Source of the DNA: a virus
Strand: one strand, 5' to 3'
Length of the DNA stretch: 64,000 nt
IMG/VR virus record: IMGVR_UViG_3300013212_000072
Coordinates: 1-64,000 of that record
Shown here: piece after piece, positions 46,560-57,697 of the stretch
How positions within the stretch are numbered: position 1 is the stretch's first letter
Layout: each line of letters starts with the position of its first letter
The notes under the pieces: generated by a model
Database searches by the model: none
Seen by the model: the letters and a program-made list of their open reading frames with translations, nothing else
Told to the model about the DNA's origin: nothing
Made by a program: the position numbers and the translations under genes

Positions 46560-48380
46560 ATGACTGAATTAAAATTTTTATCAAAAGCCAGAATTAAGGC
46601 TACTGAAATGATTGCCGATACTCGAACATATATTTCGAGAGTATATGGGCGATCAAGCGATTTATTTACAACAGCTTCACCGTATTCTCAAATACTTGAA
46701 GTACTAGCTGAAATTACTAATTTAGTATTCTTTTACATTGAAGATGCTACAGTTGAACAAAATATATTAACAGCACAAGACCCGGAATCTATATATGGAC
46801 TTGCAAGACTTGCAGGACACGACGCATTTAGAGGTTCATCTGCCTTAGGTGAATTAAAAATAAGACTAAATACTAGCGCATTTAATGATATTGAAGGAGA
46901 TACCCTAATTATTCCTGCAAATTCAATAATTAAGGCAAGTAAAAATGGTTTAGAATATATCTTAAAAACAAACAATGATCAGTTTGTAATTCAAAAAAGC
47001 AGTCCTGATTATATGTATATCCCTATTATTCAGGGTAAAATTGAAAAGCAGACACTAACAGGTACTGGCGAAAAATTACAATCATTTAACGTAATTATTA
47101 AAAAACAAACAGACAATGATTCGGTTCGGGTTAGTGTTAATAGCGAATTGTGGAGCAAATATGATTCATTATATGATATGCACGTTGGAACTAAGGGATA
47201 TCTTGTTAAGACTGGAATCACCGGAGGTTTAGATATTTATTTTGGTAATGGTTCATTTGGAATGATTCCACCTGAAGGTTCTACAATTGATATTGAATAT
47301 ATTGTTTCAGATGGAGTCAAAGGTAATTTAACAGGTTCTAAAGACCTTAATTTTAAATTTCAAACTGAAGGTTTTGATTCTCTTGGAAATTCATGTGACT
47401 TAAATAAATTATTAGAATCTTCATTTACGGTTGCACCTACAATGGGATCTAACCCTGAAAGTATTGAACTTACTAAATTGATTGCACCTTTGCAAAGTCA
47501 CTCATTTGTATTAGCAACACCGGACAATTATGAAGCATTTCTATCAAAATATGGTATGTTCTCATATCTAGATGCTTACAATACTACCGATGACGGATAT
47601 ATTGATGACGACAATGTGATTTACTTATTCATGTTACCAGATACTAAAAGAAAATTAACTAAAAATAATGACTATTTTAATCTGCATAAAGAGGAATTCT
47701 TTTTCTCAGAAGAGGAAAAGAATGGAATTCTTAGAACTTTAGAAAATTCAGGTAGACAGATGGTAACAACCGAAGTTAAGATTGTAGAACCTAAAGTTCA
47801 ATATTTTAGAATGGATGTTAAAGTAAGATATTTCGAAGGATTCAATAAGATTAACCTTTTTGGAGAAATAAGAACTAAAATATCACAATACTTAATTAAT
47901 ATAACACGTAGAGACCGTTTACCAAAATCAGATATTATTGCACTATTAGAAGGAATTGAAGGAATCGATTCGGTTAATGTTCGATTTGTTTCTGAAAAGG
48001 AAGAAACTGCAAGAAGACTAGGATATTATGTAAGTGAAACAGTTACAGTAACTCCTTCAACTACAACGCTAGAGGATATTGGAAATGGAAAACAAAAATA
48101 CGTTTTCTTTAAAAGAAACGTATCTACTACTTTGGTTAATTTTGAACCAAATGCTGCACTTCCAGAAAATGTAATTAATCTAGATTCCTTTGGAGATATT
48201 ATTTTAGAAAAAGAAGAGGTTGCCCTATTCAGAGGAGGATGGATAGATAGAGACGGTGCATCAGTTTTAGATGATGCTAAAGTTGGAGAGATGGCAGCGC
48301 TATCTGTTTACTTTGATGAACCTGCAGTACCAAATACAGTTTTTAGTAGAATTCAAGCTCAAAATAGAAAAGCACTATAA
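46560..48380 (+). CDS. Baseplate wedge protein gp6 (baseplate J-like)
   Basis: 606 residues. The N-terminal helical bundle (Q-I-L-E-V-L-A-E-I-T-N-L-V-F-F-Y-I-E-D-A near 42-62) is followed by beta domains, then by K-V-R-Y-F-E-G-F...I-R-T-K-I-S-Q-Y-L and L-P-K-S-D-I-I-A-L-L-E-G-I-E-G-I-D-S-V-N-V, which are baseplate J features. It overlaps the next gene by 1 base. The C-terminal ~100 residues appear to be an additional beta domain. Confidence 0.85.
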   Translation: MTELKFLSKARIKATEMIADTRTYISRVYGRSSDLFTTASPYSQILEVLAEITNLVFFYIEDATVEQNILTAQDPESIYGLARLAGHDAFRGSSALGELKIRLNTSAFNDIEGDTLIIPANSIIKASKNGLEYILKTNNDQFVIQKSSPDYMYIPIIQGKIEKQTLTGTGEKLQSFNVIIKKQTDNDSVRVSVNSELWSKYDSLYDMHVGTKGYLVKTGITGGLDIYFGNGSFGMIPPEGSTIDIEYIVSDGVKGNLTGSKDLNFKFQTEGFDSLGNSCDLNKLLESSFTVAPTMGSNPESIELTKLIAPLQSHSFVLATPDNYEAFLSKYGMFSYLDAYNTTDDGYIDDDNVIYLFMLPDTKRKLTKNNDYFNLHKEEFFFSEEEKNGILRTLENSGRQMVTTEVKIVEPKVQYFRMDVKVRYFEGFNKINLFGEIRTKISQYLINITRRDRLPKSDIIALLEGIEGIDSVNVRFVSEKEETARRLGYYVSETVTVTPSTTTLEDIGNGKQKYVFFKRNVSTTLVNFEPNAALPENVINLDSFGDIILEKEEVALFRGGWIDRDGASVLDDAKVGEMAALSVYFDEPAVPNTVFSRIQAQNRKAL

Positions 48381-48649
48381 TGGGTATTTTAAGTAATTTA
48401 TTTAAAGTTCGTAAGGTTAAGAGTTACAACACTCGACTTTCGGTAATGGACAAAAGATTACATGAAGGTAATGATTATCGAACAAATATATTAAGCAATT
48501 CATTATCAAAATACATACAGAGAAATAATACAATGTATGATTTTATTACAATGATGCAACATGTTGTCGCTGATTGGGTTGATTCTGTAACATATTTAAA
48601 AGCCTACAAATCATATACAATTAGAAAAGACGATAAAAAAGTTAAGTAA
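48380..48649 (+). CDS. Small protein between gp6 and the large wedge gene, 89 aa
   Basis: Starts MGILSNLFKVRKVKSYNTRL; basic and helical, no membrane segment. Overlaps gp6 by 1 base and precedes the 922-residue gene by 2 bases, so it is made together with the wedge. Probably a minor baseplate part or assembly chaperone; inference by position. Confidence 0.65.
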   Translation: MGILSNLFKVRKVKSYNTRLSVMDKRLHEGNDYRTNILSNSLSKYIQRNNTMYDFITMMQHVVADWVDSVTYLKAYKSYTIRKDDKKVK

Positions 48650-48651
48650 GA

Positions 48652-51420
48652 ATGGCGAATCCAAATTTAAGATTTTTTGATAGTGAATCAAATGACCTAA
48701 ACCTTCTATATAATTCTGATACGGATATATGGGAGGGAGTTTGTTATTTACCAAAAGTATCTACTGGACTATATGAAACCCTTACAATTTATATATTAGA
48801 ACAAGTAGAAGGTAAATTAGGCGGTGAAAAGTTTATTACTCCTATTGGAACTGGAAATACTACAAGTACTTTTAAATTCAAATTTTTTAGCGGTTATGAA
48901 TTTAGTGAAGACATATTTATGTATAGCGCTAAAAATAATAATGGAGTTCTTGAAATTCAAAAAGATGATATTCAAACTCATACTATATTAAACGCAAATA
49001 CTGCAGTAGGAACAAACTCTGATGGTTTTAAAATTATTGATAGTAAAATTCTAATGATTCCCGTTAAGTGTAACATTGCTCTTATGAGTGAGGAAGATAA
49101 TTACCATACAAGAATCCTTGATATTTATGAAATAGCCGATAATGACCCAGAAGTATTAATTGCAAGTATAAGAATATATGGAGAGACGGAATCTGAAGAC
49201 GAAAGATTATCGGTTCTTCTATCAAATATGGGAATGTCACTATCTGAGGAAGAGTATATCATACTTAAAGATTCTAACATTTTAGAAATGTCTCCAGACT
49301 GGATTTTAATGAATCAAAAGAGAAAAGAACTCTTATTACAAGCTTCCCAGATAAAACCATTTGTTGGTACTTATAAAGCCCTCCTAAATGCTATCGATTT
49401 TTACGGTTACAATAAAATAACAATCAAAGAATATTGGTTGAACATTAATGAACAGGCAGAAAACTTTGGAAAACTACAAGCAATTGCCCTTCCAAATCAA
49501 GATGTTGTTGGATTTCTTGCAAATAAAAACCAAGGAAACCAATTACCAAGTTCTAATTTAAAAAAGACCAGCAGATTTTCTCTTGTCTATAGATTAAATG
49601 AGGCTGATGGTAATGTTGATGAGTGGGATATCCCAACTGTAGTTGAATCAACTGACTATAGTCCGGATGAAGTACTTATAAAACTGTATGGACTTAAAAA
49701 TAAACTACAAGCAACGTATTTGCCGCTTCAGGCTAAAATTGTAGATATTACAGGAGAAGGTGATTATTTTGCACAATTTAATTTAAACGTTTGGAATAAT
49801 CAACATTCTATTAAAGACCAAACTGCCGGACAGAGGGTTGATTTTAGTAGATACCCAATAGATAAACAATTATTCATCGAAGACTTAAGAAAGGTTGACT
49901 ACAGATTAACCGGAATTGGTCAAGACTTTTCTGCTCTTAGTAATACCAATAGAGAAGAAATTTCAGAATCTATAATAAATTTTTATGATGTCTATTATAT
50001 TGATGACCTATCTAGTTTTAATACACTTGCTGGAATTCCAGTAGGATGCCCCGTTATTTTAAATGCAGACTCGTTTATAGGAAGTTGGGATTCGGCAGAA
50101 TTTACATATATGGATGCAGAAGATACTGGAAATCACTTATTAACTTGGGATAACTGGTGGAGACAGGGAATCTATGAAATGGAATGGACAATTCTTGGAC
50201 CTAGAGGTTATTCAAAATCCTTTAGAGGTGGAGTTGGTTATTACGATGGATCTGGGGTTTTTCATCCAGAATATCAGAAGTTTCCAATAGTACTTCCATA
50301 CTCTGGAGTATATTCGGTTGAATTGTCTATATTTGATTTATATAATGTGCGAAGTTCTTATAGAAAACCCGATTATTTTGAAGTAAAAAACAAAAATGTT
50401 GAGGTGTATGGAATATTCCAAAGAATGTTACCTCAATTAAATTGGAATGAGTATAAGTACTCTTATGATGTTGCGGGTAGTGACTGGGATTGGGCTAGAG
50501 AGAACACTGCTGATGTTGATAGTATTATCGCAACATATTATTTAACATTAGACCGCGCAAATTATGTACACGACGAAGAGGATGGTCCGGAATTTTCTAC
50601 AGTAAGAAGATATATTGACCCAGATCCAAGTAACCCTACTGGATTTGCCGAAACTCCGGGACCATATCAGTGGAGAGAATTAAGAACTCAATTATGGGAA
50701 GATGGTGACGAGGTTAATTGGAATATGATGAGAGTCGGTGCTGATATAAACTCATCATTCAAGATGGATTTATTACAATCTAACGGTTATGTTAATGGCT
50801 ATACTTTTTACATGACACAATATGACGTTAATTCACATTTATTAATTACTGATTCATATGAAATCCAATCAACCTATCCCGTTGATAACACTGATTTAAG
50901 TGCATGGAGAGCAATTGCAAATGAACTTTCTCAATTAGATCAGGTAGAGCATCCAATATTAACTAAATTTAATTACAACCCGATATTAGTTGACAATGAT
51001 ATTAATGGAACTGAAGATGTTTGCGATTATATTTTAGTAGTTGGCGAAGAACCCGCAAGAACTCATGATTATTTTAGTGTTGGATTTACTGCAACGGGTG
51101 GAGAAATACTACCAGATTCTGAAACACATTTTGAAAGTTTTAATCCTGACTATCAAGACTTATGTGTTATTGATAGTCATGTCGAGGTTAAAAGATTAAA
51201 TCATGTTACATTTTCTTATGATATTACAAATATGCCAGGAATTATTGCCCAGAAATGGACGCTTAAAAATAATAACGAGAATGTAAATGATATATATTAT
51301 AGTAATACATGGCTGACATACCTATTCAAACATAAAGGTGATTATACTGTTGAATTAGAATTAACTGACGTGAATGGAAATAAAAACACAATAAATAAAA
51401 ATATATTAAAAATCATTTAA
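48652..51420 (+). CDS. Large baseplate wedge protein (gp7-like position), 922 aa
   Basis: Starts MANPNLRFFDSESNDLNLLY. The middle has helical segments around M-N-Q-K-R-K-E-L-L-L-Q-A-S-Q-I-K-P-F-V-G-T-Y. Several beta-sandwich stretches resemble PKD/Ig domains, clearest at the C-terminus (F-K-H-K-G-D-Y-T-V-E-L-E-L-T-D-V-N-G) and near residue 560 (L-P-Y-S-G-V-Y-S-V-E-L-S-I-F-D). Its place after gp6 corresponds to gp7 in T4-type wedges, but sequence alone does not prove it. Confidence 0.7.
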   Translation: MANPNLRFFDSESNDLNLLYNSDTDIWEGVCYLPKVSTGLYETLTIYILEQVEGKLGGEKFITPIGTGNTTSTFKFKFFSGYEFSEDIFMYSAKNNNGVLEIQKDDIQTHTILNANTAVGTNSDGFKIIDSKILMIPVKCNIALMSEEDNYHTRILDIYEIADNDPEVLIASIRIYGETESEDERLSVLLSNMGMSLSEEEYIILKDSNILEMSPDWILMNQKRKELLLQASQIKPFVGTYKALLNAIDFYGYNKITIKEYWLNINEQAENFGKLQAIALPNQDVVGFLANKNQGNQLPSSNLKKTSRFSLVYRLNEADGNVDEWDIPTVVESTDYSPDEVLIKLYGLKNKLQATYLPLQAKIVDITGEGDYFAQFNLNVWNNQHSIKDQTAGQRVDFSRYPIDKQLFIEDLRKVDYRLTGIGQDFSALSNTNREEISESIINFYDVYYIDDLSSFNTLAGIPVGCPVILNADSFIGSWDSAEFTYMDAEDTGNHLLTWDNWWRQGIYEMEWTILGPRGYSKSFRGGVGYYDGSGVFHPEYQKFPIVLPYSGVYSVELSIFDLYNVRSSYRKPDYFEVKNKNVEVYGIFQRMLPQLNWNEYKYSYDVAGSDWDWARENTADVDSIIATYYLTLDRANYVHDEEDGPEFSTVRRYIDPDPSNPTGFAETPGPYQWRELRTQLWEDGDEVNWNMMRVGADINSSFKMDLLQSNGYVNGYTFYMTQYDVNSHLLITDSYEIQSTYPVDNTDLSAWRAIANELSQLDQVEHPILTKFNYNPILVDNDINGTEDVCDYILVVGEEPARTHDYFSVGFTATGGEILPDSETHFESFNPDYQDLCVIDSHVEVKRLNHVTFSYDITNMPGIIAQKWTLKNNNENVNDIYYSNTWLTYLFKHKGDYTVELELTDVNGNKNTINKNILKII

Positions 51421-51421
51421 A

Positions 51422-52003
51422 ATGGCAAGTATAACAACAATTTTAGGAACCGACAGTGTTTCTTCATCTAGAATCGTATTAAATAATAATTTTGCAGCTC
51501 TTAATGATGAGTTAGCAGATATTGCAAACGTATTAAATACAAGCACTCAAGTTCTTACATTAACGGGATTAATTACCGGAGGTACTTTAAGAATTAATAA
51601 TGGCTCTGATCTCTTTAAAGTTGAATCAAATGAGATTAATGCAAATCTACCGATTAAACTTAATCAAGAAGTTGTTCTTGGTGATGGATTAATTTATTCT
51701 ATTGATTCTAATCCAACAAGTCTCCCACAGTCTGCGGTAGATTATCAAGATACTACTTATGTATTGAATTCGGTTGTGTTTAATACTACCGTTTCTTTAG
51801 CAGCTGCATCTGCTGGTCAAGAAATTACATTAATCGCAAACGGGGGAACAATTACTATTAGCAACAGTAATATAATAGGAGTTGCTGCATCTGTTGTAAT
51901 GTCCAATGGTGGTTCATTAACTTTAAGATATATTACGTCTCCTATTAATGGATTTGTGATAATATCTGCATTCAAATGTACTGTAAGTGGTACTGCAATA
52001 TAA
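51422..52003 (+). CDS. Short fibre-like structural protein, 193 aa
   Basis: The start MASITTILGTDSVSSSRIVL with N-N-N-F-A-A-L-N-D-E-L is a common N-terminal module of trimeric fibres in phages of this type (T-T-I-x-G-x-D...I-N-x-N-F-x-x-L-N). The rest is Thr/Ser/Asn-rich beta structure. Begins one base after the 922-aa gene. Probably a short tail fibre or baseplate spike-like trimer. Confidence 0.7.
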   Translation: MASITTILGTDSVSSSRIVLNNNFAALNDELADIANVLNTSTQVLTLTGLITGGTLRINNGSDLFKVESNEINANLPIKLNQEVVLGDGLIYSIDSNPTSLPQSAVDYQDTTYVLNSVVFNTTVSLAAASAGQEITLIANGGTITISNSNIIGVAASVVMSNGGSLTLRYITSPINGFVIISAFKCTVSGTAI

Positions 52004-52037
52004 ATGAACCAATACTAATAAAAACAAAATCGCTTAA

Positions 52038-53966
52038 ATGGCAACACCATTAATAAGAATACCCCAAGAACAGGGAGGTACTATGTATGCATTTTCAAGT
52101 GCTGCTCGAGATTTGACAAGGGCTTACTATAATCCTGACATAAATTTTGAGTACTCTAAGTTTGCATTAATAGATATTCCTGTTGTATCGGATCCAGGCA
52201 CTAGTGGTGCAAACTTTATTGAATTTAATAAATTATACCAAGCATCTAGTAGTCCGTATGATGATAATACAGTTGACAATGCAAATGTACATTTTGCGCA
52301 AACATTACAAAATTACGCACTTAACTTTGAGAATTTTATCCTAACCGATGATGATTTTGATAACACAATATATGCTAGTGATGCTGAAAAAATATTGTTT
52401 AAATGGTTGCATCATTTAGGTGCGTTTGAGGTTAAAACCGCGAATTCCCAGCAAGTTGTAAGCGGGTATTCTAGAGCTATAGAAAATGAAGATACAACAG
52501 ACACCGGAAATGCATATTCTAGAGTTGTAAAGTATATTGGAAATATCGACGTTTCAAACGATAAAAATTATCAAGGAAATACTTACAATGAAATATTCGT
52601 AAATGTTCCCTCTTCGGTGGGATATACTCCTGAAATATTATTTAAGTCAACTGAGTATAATACAACAGCAATTTCATATCAACCTCAAAATGAAATTAAT
52701 GGAAGAGATGGACAAACTCATCCTGACGCTTTTTTAAATCTAGATGCTCTTGCTGATAATGCTGCGGGTACTATAAGCTTGGATCCGGTAGATTTATATA
52801 ATTATGGAATTGAATGGAATTCAACTCTATACGCTAAAATTGCAAATGACCCTGGATTAAATAATTTTCAAGAATTTTCTAAAAGAGGAGGAGACTTTAG
52901 ATTTAATGCAATATTAGTTTACTATGACTTATATTCAAAATCAAATATTTCTAATAAGTCTACGAATCTTTATGGTATATTAATATTAGATAATTTTAAA
53001 AATGACCCTAACACCACAGGATGGTACATACCTGAACTTTCTAAATATAAACCGAATGATGTTACTGGATTAAATGGAAATGCATTTGCTCTTAAGTTAA
53101 ATGTAAAATTTAACTCATCATTAGATAATGTAGGTGTAGAATTAAATATAAATGATTACTCTACATTTTCGATGGATATTTTCTTGGACACAACAACTGC
53201 TCTTGAAAATGCCGCTAAATTGCTGGTTGATGCTGGAAATTCTTATGCTGCAATTGCGCAAAGAGTAGCGGAATTAGAAAATTTAATGGCATATAGTACA
53301 TCAACTGATTTTTCTGAAAGAATTGCGTTGCTTGAAACTGCTGTTGAAAATGCATCTTTAAATTATGCGTCATCCACTTCAATTTTAGATATGATTACTT
53401 CGGTAAATACAAGGTTGAACCAAATGATTAGTGGAGTTATTCCAACTGAAATACAATACAATACTAATGTACTTAGCGCTGGAAATGGGGTAAAAATTGA
53501 CAAATCAAATCCTAACATGATTAAGATAGTTAATGACAATAATGGATATACATTAAATTCTATTTTTGAATACAACTTTATATCGAGTACGTCTGGTTCT
53601 TTAATTGCGCCAAGTAATCCATTCAATTTAACTCTTACTGCATCTACTGGCTTAATCACAAGAATACGACCATTCGATAATTTGATTAGAATTAATACCG
53701 ATACAGGTACAATGACCGGAGACTTGAATATATACTTAGATGATAGTATTAATTCTTGGAAAAACGGGCAAACTATTAAGTTTTCTTTTAAAAATCAATT
53801 GTCAACTCTAGGAACTTACAAAATAAACATATACACAGATAAAAATAATAGTTATGTGTTAAAGGCTTCTATAGATAGTAATAATATTTTAAGCCTAAAA
53901 CCTTACTTTGAATTAATATGTATAGACGAAATAAACAAGACATTTGAACTTGAAATAATAAGATAA
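52038..53966 (+). CDS. Virion structural protein, 642 aa
   Basis: Starts MATPLIRIPQEQGGTMYAFS, then A-R-D-L-T-R-A-Y-Y-N-P-D, an N-terminus I associate with large virion structural proteins of T4-like phages. A helical stretch at ~395-430 is followed by a beta domain at the C-terminus (L-G-T-Y-K-I-N-I-Y-T-D). It abuts the next gene (ATG one base after its TAA). Likely a baseplate or fibre-attachment protein. Confidence 0.7.
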   Translation: MATPLIRIPQEQGGTMYAFSSAARDLTRAYYNPDINFEYSKFALIDIPVVSDPGTSGANFIEFNKLYQASSSPYDDNTVDNANVHFAQTLQNYALNFENFILTDDDFDNTIYASDAEKILFKWLHHLGAFEVKTANSQQVVSGYSRAIENEDTTDTGNAYSRVVKYIGNIDVSNDKNYQGNTYNEIFVNVPSSVGYTPEILFKSTEYNTTAISYQPQNEINGRDGQTHPDAFLNLDALADNAAGTISLDPVDLYNYGIEWNSTLYAKIANDPGLNNFQEFSKRGGDFRFNAILVYYDLYSKSNISNKSTNLYGILILDNFKNDPNTTGWYIPELSKYKPNDVTGLNGNAFALKLNVKFNSSLDNVGVELNINDYSTFSMDIFLDTTTALENAAKLLVDAGNSYAAIAQRVAELENLMAYSTSTDFSERIALLETAVENASLNYASSTSILDMITSVNTRLNQMISGVIPTEIQYNTNVLSAGNGVKIDKSNPNMIKIVNDNNGYTLNSIFEYNFISSTSGSLIAPSNPFNLTLTASTGLITRIRPFDNLIRINTDTGTMTGDLNIYLDDSINSWKNGQTIKFSFKNQLSTLGTYKINIYTDKNNSYVLKASIDSNNILSLKPYFELICIDEINKTFELEIIR

Positions 53967-53967
53967 T

Positions 53968-56900
53968 ATGAGCGCTAGCAATTCAATATCACAATTACTT
54001 GAACAGTTTCTTGAGTTAAATACTAACTCATTAGAAACATTTGTAAGAATTAACGAAGCTATCACTACCGATAAGGAAACTGTCAGTATTGACCTTTTTA
54101 ATAGTAAAACAAACAAGATGGAAACCATTCAAATACCTGCATTTGGGTATTTGAAAAGAGAAATCGATCGTTTGAATAGTAATGTGAGCTCAATTAGTGG
54201 TCTTGAAGGTTCAAACGCAAATGTAAGACTAAAAGACGGTTCTTTTAGAACTATACATACTTCAAGATTAAAAGGACCATCTCCTTCTATTACTTCTCTA
54301 GCATCTCCTACCCAGTTTTCGACTAAATTAAATGATTTTTTCGAAAACTTTTTAAATCCATTGCTTACAATAAATTTAGATGTAAGCAAACAAATTCCAG
54401 TAGAAACTGAAAAGGTATATGTTGAAAGATACATATTTAATGAAAATGATCTAACTTCAATTACTGCGTTTGATGAACTTTATAAAGGAGGTAGCGAAAT
54501 TGTTTATTCTGATTTTACAACGCAATTAAGTAACAATAACTTTGTTTATTATTTAGATTCTCAAGTTATTGATATGCCAATTAGAAAAATTCAATACACT
54601 GGATTTTTTGATGTGATTAAAATTGACAATGCTCAAAAAAATATTGTTATTGATGGAACAACTCAAACTAAAATAGTTAAGTTATTCACATTTAACAAAT
54701 TAACCTTTACAGATTCAACTAAAACTCTTAAAGACACTGAAACTTTAAAGACTGGAGATTCTCTTATTGTAAACTCTGGAAATTATAGAACAAGATACCA
54801 AATTCTTTCTATTGATGCTTCGACATCACAAGTTGAATTGTTATTACTTGAAGGTTCTGAATCTATTAAACTTGGAGTTAACCAACTTGGAATTTATAAA
54901 GCAATCGATACTGATTTGAATATAGAAATCAATGTTGCATTTAATGAACGTCAAGTTATCTTTGTTAAACCAATAGACCCTGTTTCAAAAATACCTGCTG
55001 AAGATTTTTCACCAGGGGTTGGATTCTATTCTAATAGTTTAGAAATGAATGATGTTGCTGGTAATAAAATGACCCTAGCTGAATACTATAAAAATGAAGT
55101 TGCGGATTTTGGACAGTTTCTTAAATCACTAAAGGTAGATTATATTCCACCTGCAGCTTCTGGAATCAAACCAACACCACCGGTCATTAATGTTGAAAAC
55201 TTTAAAGTTGTTCAAATTAATAAGCATTTAACTGATAACACTACAACCGATAAAATTAAACAATTAAAGTCTGATAAATCATCTACAGAGCAGTCATTAA
55301 AACAACTTGATGAATCTATCAAACAGAAAAAATCTTTAATTAATACTAAGAAATTTGCATCTCAGGCAGAAAGTGATACTCATAAAAATGAATTAAACTC
55401 TCTAGTTTCTCAAAGAGAATCTGAATCAAAACTTTTTTCATCTGTTGTTAGTGAAATAAAATCTTCAGCAGAATCTGCAGACCTACAAACAGCATCTCCA
55501 AAGTATAAAGTTAGAGGATTTTGGGCAGTTCCAGAACCAAAAACAATTGGAAACCAAGTATCACAAGAGGTTGTACAATTTAAAATTAGATACCGATATG
55601 TTTCTACTTCAGGTAAAACTTCAAATATCGATCAACTTAAATTTATAGATGCAACAAACCAAACTGAAAAAACAGCTGCTTTTTCAAATTGGGTAGAAGT
55701 TAACGGGCCTGTTAGAAAAAGAGCAATGGATGCTAATGGAAAATATGGTTGGATTCTTGAAAGTGAAGAAGATGCTAATGCGGTAAACTTTAACTCTTTT
55801 GATATTGCAATTAACCCTGGTGAAGTTGTTGAATTTATGATTAAATCAATTTCTGAAGCTGGATTTCCTGCGAATCCTTTAGAATCAGACTGGTCTCCAA
55901 TTGAAAAAATAGAATTTCCACAAGGTGAAATTAACACTGATAATTTAGGAAATGTTATTAAGGCTAATGAGCTTGACCTATTAAAAGTGCAAATCCAACA
56001 GGACCTAGAATCTGTAGGTGTATACAAACATGTTGGAGAATCTTTTACAGTTGGTAGTCAAACATTCGCGCATAGCGCAAATACAATAGCTTCTGGTTTT
56101 ATAACCGATGCTCAAGCCCCAATCACTGTTTATGAAAAGCTACTAGCTCTTCAAAATGAGGTTCTAAGCTTACGCGCGGTTATTGAAAAAACAACTGGAG
56201 AATTACTTGTAAGAATTATTGATGAAAATGGAAATGTTACACCAGTAACAAATAACTCAACTGTACAGTTGTTTGCAGGATACTATAGTCAAGAAATTCC
56301 AGCAGTTAATGGAAAAGGAGCAATTGTTACTAAAAACTTTAAAATTGAGCTATCAAATACTAAAGCAACCGACCTTGAGTTAATATCCCGAATTGTAGGA
56401 GATACAACGCAACCTGCTCCGGTTTCTACAAATAATACAAAGTTTGGACTTGGAACTGGAACGCCAGATCCGGTTTACAATAGTGATTATTATAGAGATG
56501 AAGCTAAGTATGATTTAGTTCCGGTAATTTATCAAAATATTAACAATCTTAATACAGATTATATTAATAGCGGTCCGGATCAGTCTTCTCAGTTAAAAGG
56601 ACAATTTATCTACTCTAGATTTAAAAATATTGCAAATGATGATAATTTATATGTAATTACTGAAGGTGTTAATAGTGATGGAAATATTAATACTGCTTTA
56701 CCAGCAACGGACGAGGGTATAAATAGTGCGTATGATAAATATGAGTATGGAATTTCATATGATTTTAGTATAGTTCCACAAGATACTATTAATCCTGAAT
56801 TTAAAAACTTTTCAGGAGTAGGAGTAACTGCAACTGCATATATTCCAATATCAAGTAGTCCAAATGATTTTGTTTGGAATGGTGGTTTTAGTGGAGCAAC

Positions 56901-57690
56901 ACCTCAAAAAGTTGCAATTGGAAATCAAATAACATATACGCAATACTCGAATGGTATTTATTTACATGTTGACCATCCTCTTTTAAAAACATATAATGAC
57001 GGTGCGGTTCCTGGTTCTACTTTAAAACAAATTGCAAGTAACGGATTAATTGGAATGCCAAAAACTGCTTCGCTAAGAGCAACTGATGCCCATGGTAAAA
57101 AACAAACGCCACTTAGAATAATTGATACAATAAGTACAATAGAACCACCTACTGTAGATAATCAAACTGGAATTGTACAAGGTCTAAGACAGACGGGTAA
57201 AGCAGGATTCTCTCCAGAAGACCAATACTTATTAGGAGGAAGATCGTGCGGTTCTTTTCTTTATATCTCTCCATTAAATGTTAATTCATTAGTAGTAGAC
57301 TCTTCTAATAAAAGTGGTAAAAAGTTAATTCCAGGAGGAAGCGCGAACGCAGTGTCAGTTGATTTGGTATATCAGTACCGTATGACTGATTATTATGGAC
57401 CTAAAGCCACTGGAACTGGTAGAGTTGGTGGAATTTTAGATAATACTTTTACAAACTTAAGTTATGCTAAAAAAATAGGTATTGATATAATTGATTTTGG
57501 AAATAATGATTTTAAATTTGATGTTGAAGTAACCTCTAAATATGCAGCAGAAGGTAGAAATATTAATAATGTTACAAGCACGATGCTAACAACATATAAA
57601 CAAAATTACCAACCAGGAAGAGGAAGACGTCGATGGTTATCTTCTAGCTTTTTAGATCTTTCTTTCCCAGATATTAATAAGTTCTACTAA
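53968..57690 (+). CDS. Giant structural protein, 1240 aa
   Basis: Starts MSASNSISQLLEQFLELNTN. The first ~330 residues are mixed. A coiled coil lies near 430-500 (K-Q-L-K-S-D-K-S-S-T-E-Q-S-L-K-Q-L-D-E). A fibronectin-III-like domain near 515-650 includes V-V-Q-F-K-I-R-Y-R-Y-V-S and V-V-E-F-M-I-K-S-I-S-E-A-G. A long beta-rich C-terminus follows, ending in a basic G-R-G-R-R-R-W-L. Probably a long tail-fibre or peripheral baseplate protein. Confidence 0.7.
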   Translation: MSASNSISQLLEQFLELNTNSLETFVRINEAITTDKETVSIDLFNSKTNKMETIQIPAFGYLKREIDRLNSNVSSISGLEGSNANVRLKDGSFRTIHTSRLKGPSPSITSLASPTQFSTKLNDFFENFLNPLLTINLDVSKQIPVETEKVYVERYIFNENDLTSITAFDELYKGGSEIVYSDFTTQLSNNNFVYYLDSQVIDMPIRKIQYTGFFDVIKIDNAQKNIVIDGTTQTKIVKLFTFNKLTFTDSTKTLKDTETLKTGDSLIVNSGNYRTRYQILSIDASTSQVELLLLEGSESIKLGVNQLGIYKAIDTDLNIEINVAFNERQVIFVKPIDPVSKIPAEDFSPGVGFYSNSLEMNDVAGNKMTLAEYYKNEVADFGQFLKSLKVDYIPPAASGIKPTPPVINVENFKVVQINKHLTDNTTTDKIKQLKSDKSSTEQSLKQLDESIKQKKSLINTKKFASQAESDTHKNELNSLVSQRESESKLFSSVVSEIKSSAESADLQTASPKYKVRGFWAVPEPKTIGNQVSQEVVQFKIRYRYVSTSGKTSNIDQLKFIDATNQTEKTAAFSNWVEVNGPVRKRAMDANGKYGWILESEEDANAVNFNSFDIAINPGEVVEFMIKSISEAGFPANPLESDWSPIEKIEFPQGEINTDNLGNVIKANELDLLKVQIQQDLESVGVYKHVGESFTVGSQTFAHSANTIASGFITDAQAPITVYEKLLALQNEVLSLRAVIEKTTGELLVRIIDENGNVTPVTNNSTVQLFAGYYSQEIPAVNGKGAIVTKNFKIELSNTKATDLELISRIVGDTTQPAPVSTNNTKFGLGTGTPDPVYNSDYYRDEAKYDLVPVIYQNINNLNTDYINSGPDQSSQLKGQFIYSRFKNIANDDNLYVITEGVNSDGNINTALPATDEGINSAYDKYEYGISYDFSIVPQDTINPEFKNFSGVGVTATAYIPISSSPNDFVWNGGFSGATPQKVAIGNQITYTQYSNGIYLHVDHPLLKTYNDGAVPGSTLKQIASNGLIGMPKTASLRATDAHGKKQTPLRIIDTISTIEPPTVDNQTGIVQGLRQTGKAGFSPEDQYLLGGRSCGSFLYISPLNVNSLVVDSSNKSGKKLIPGGSANAVSVDLVYQYRMTDYYGPKATGTGRVGGILDNTFTNLSYAKKIGIDIIDFGNNDFKFDVEVTSKYAAEGRNINNVTSTMLTTYKQNYQPGRGRRRWLSSSFLDLSFPDINKFY

Positions 57691-57697
57691 GAATTCT

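Noticed and set aside
53363-54434. Minus-strand frames within the large structural genes
   Set aside because: They lie opposite strongly coding frames, lack leaders and promoters, and are hydrophobic in the way typical of antisense frames of AT-rich genes.
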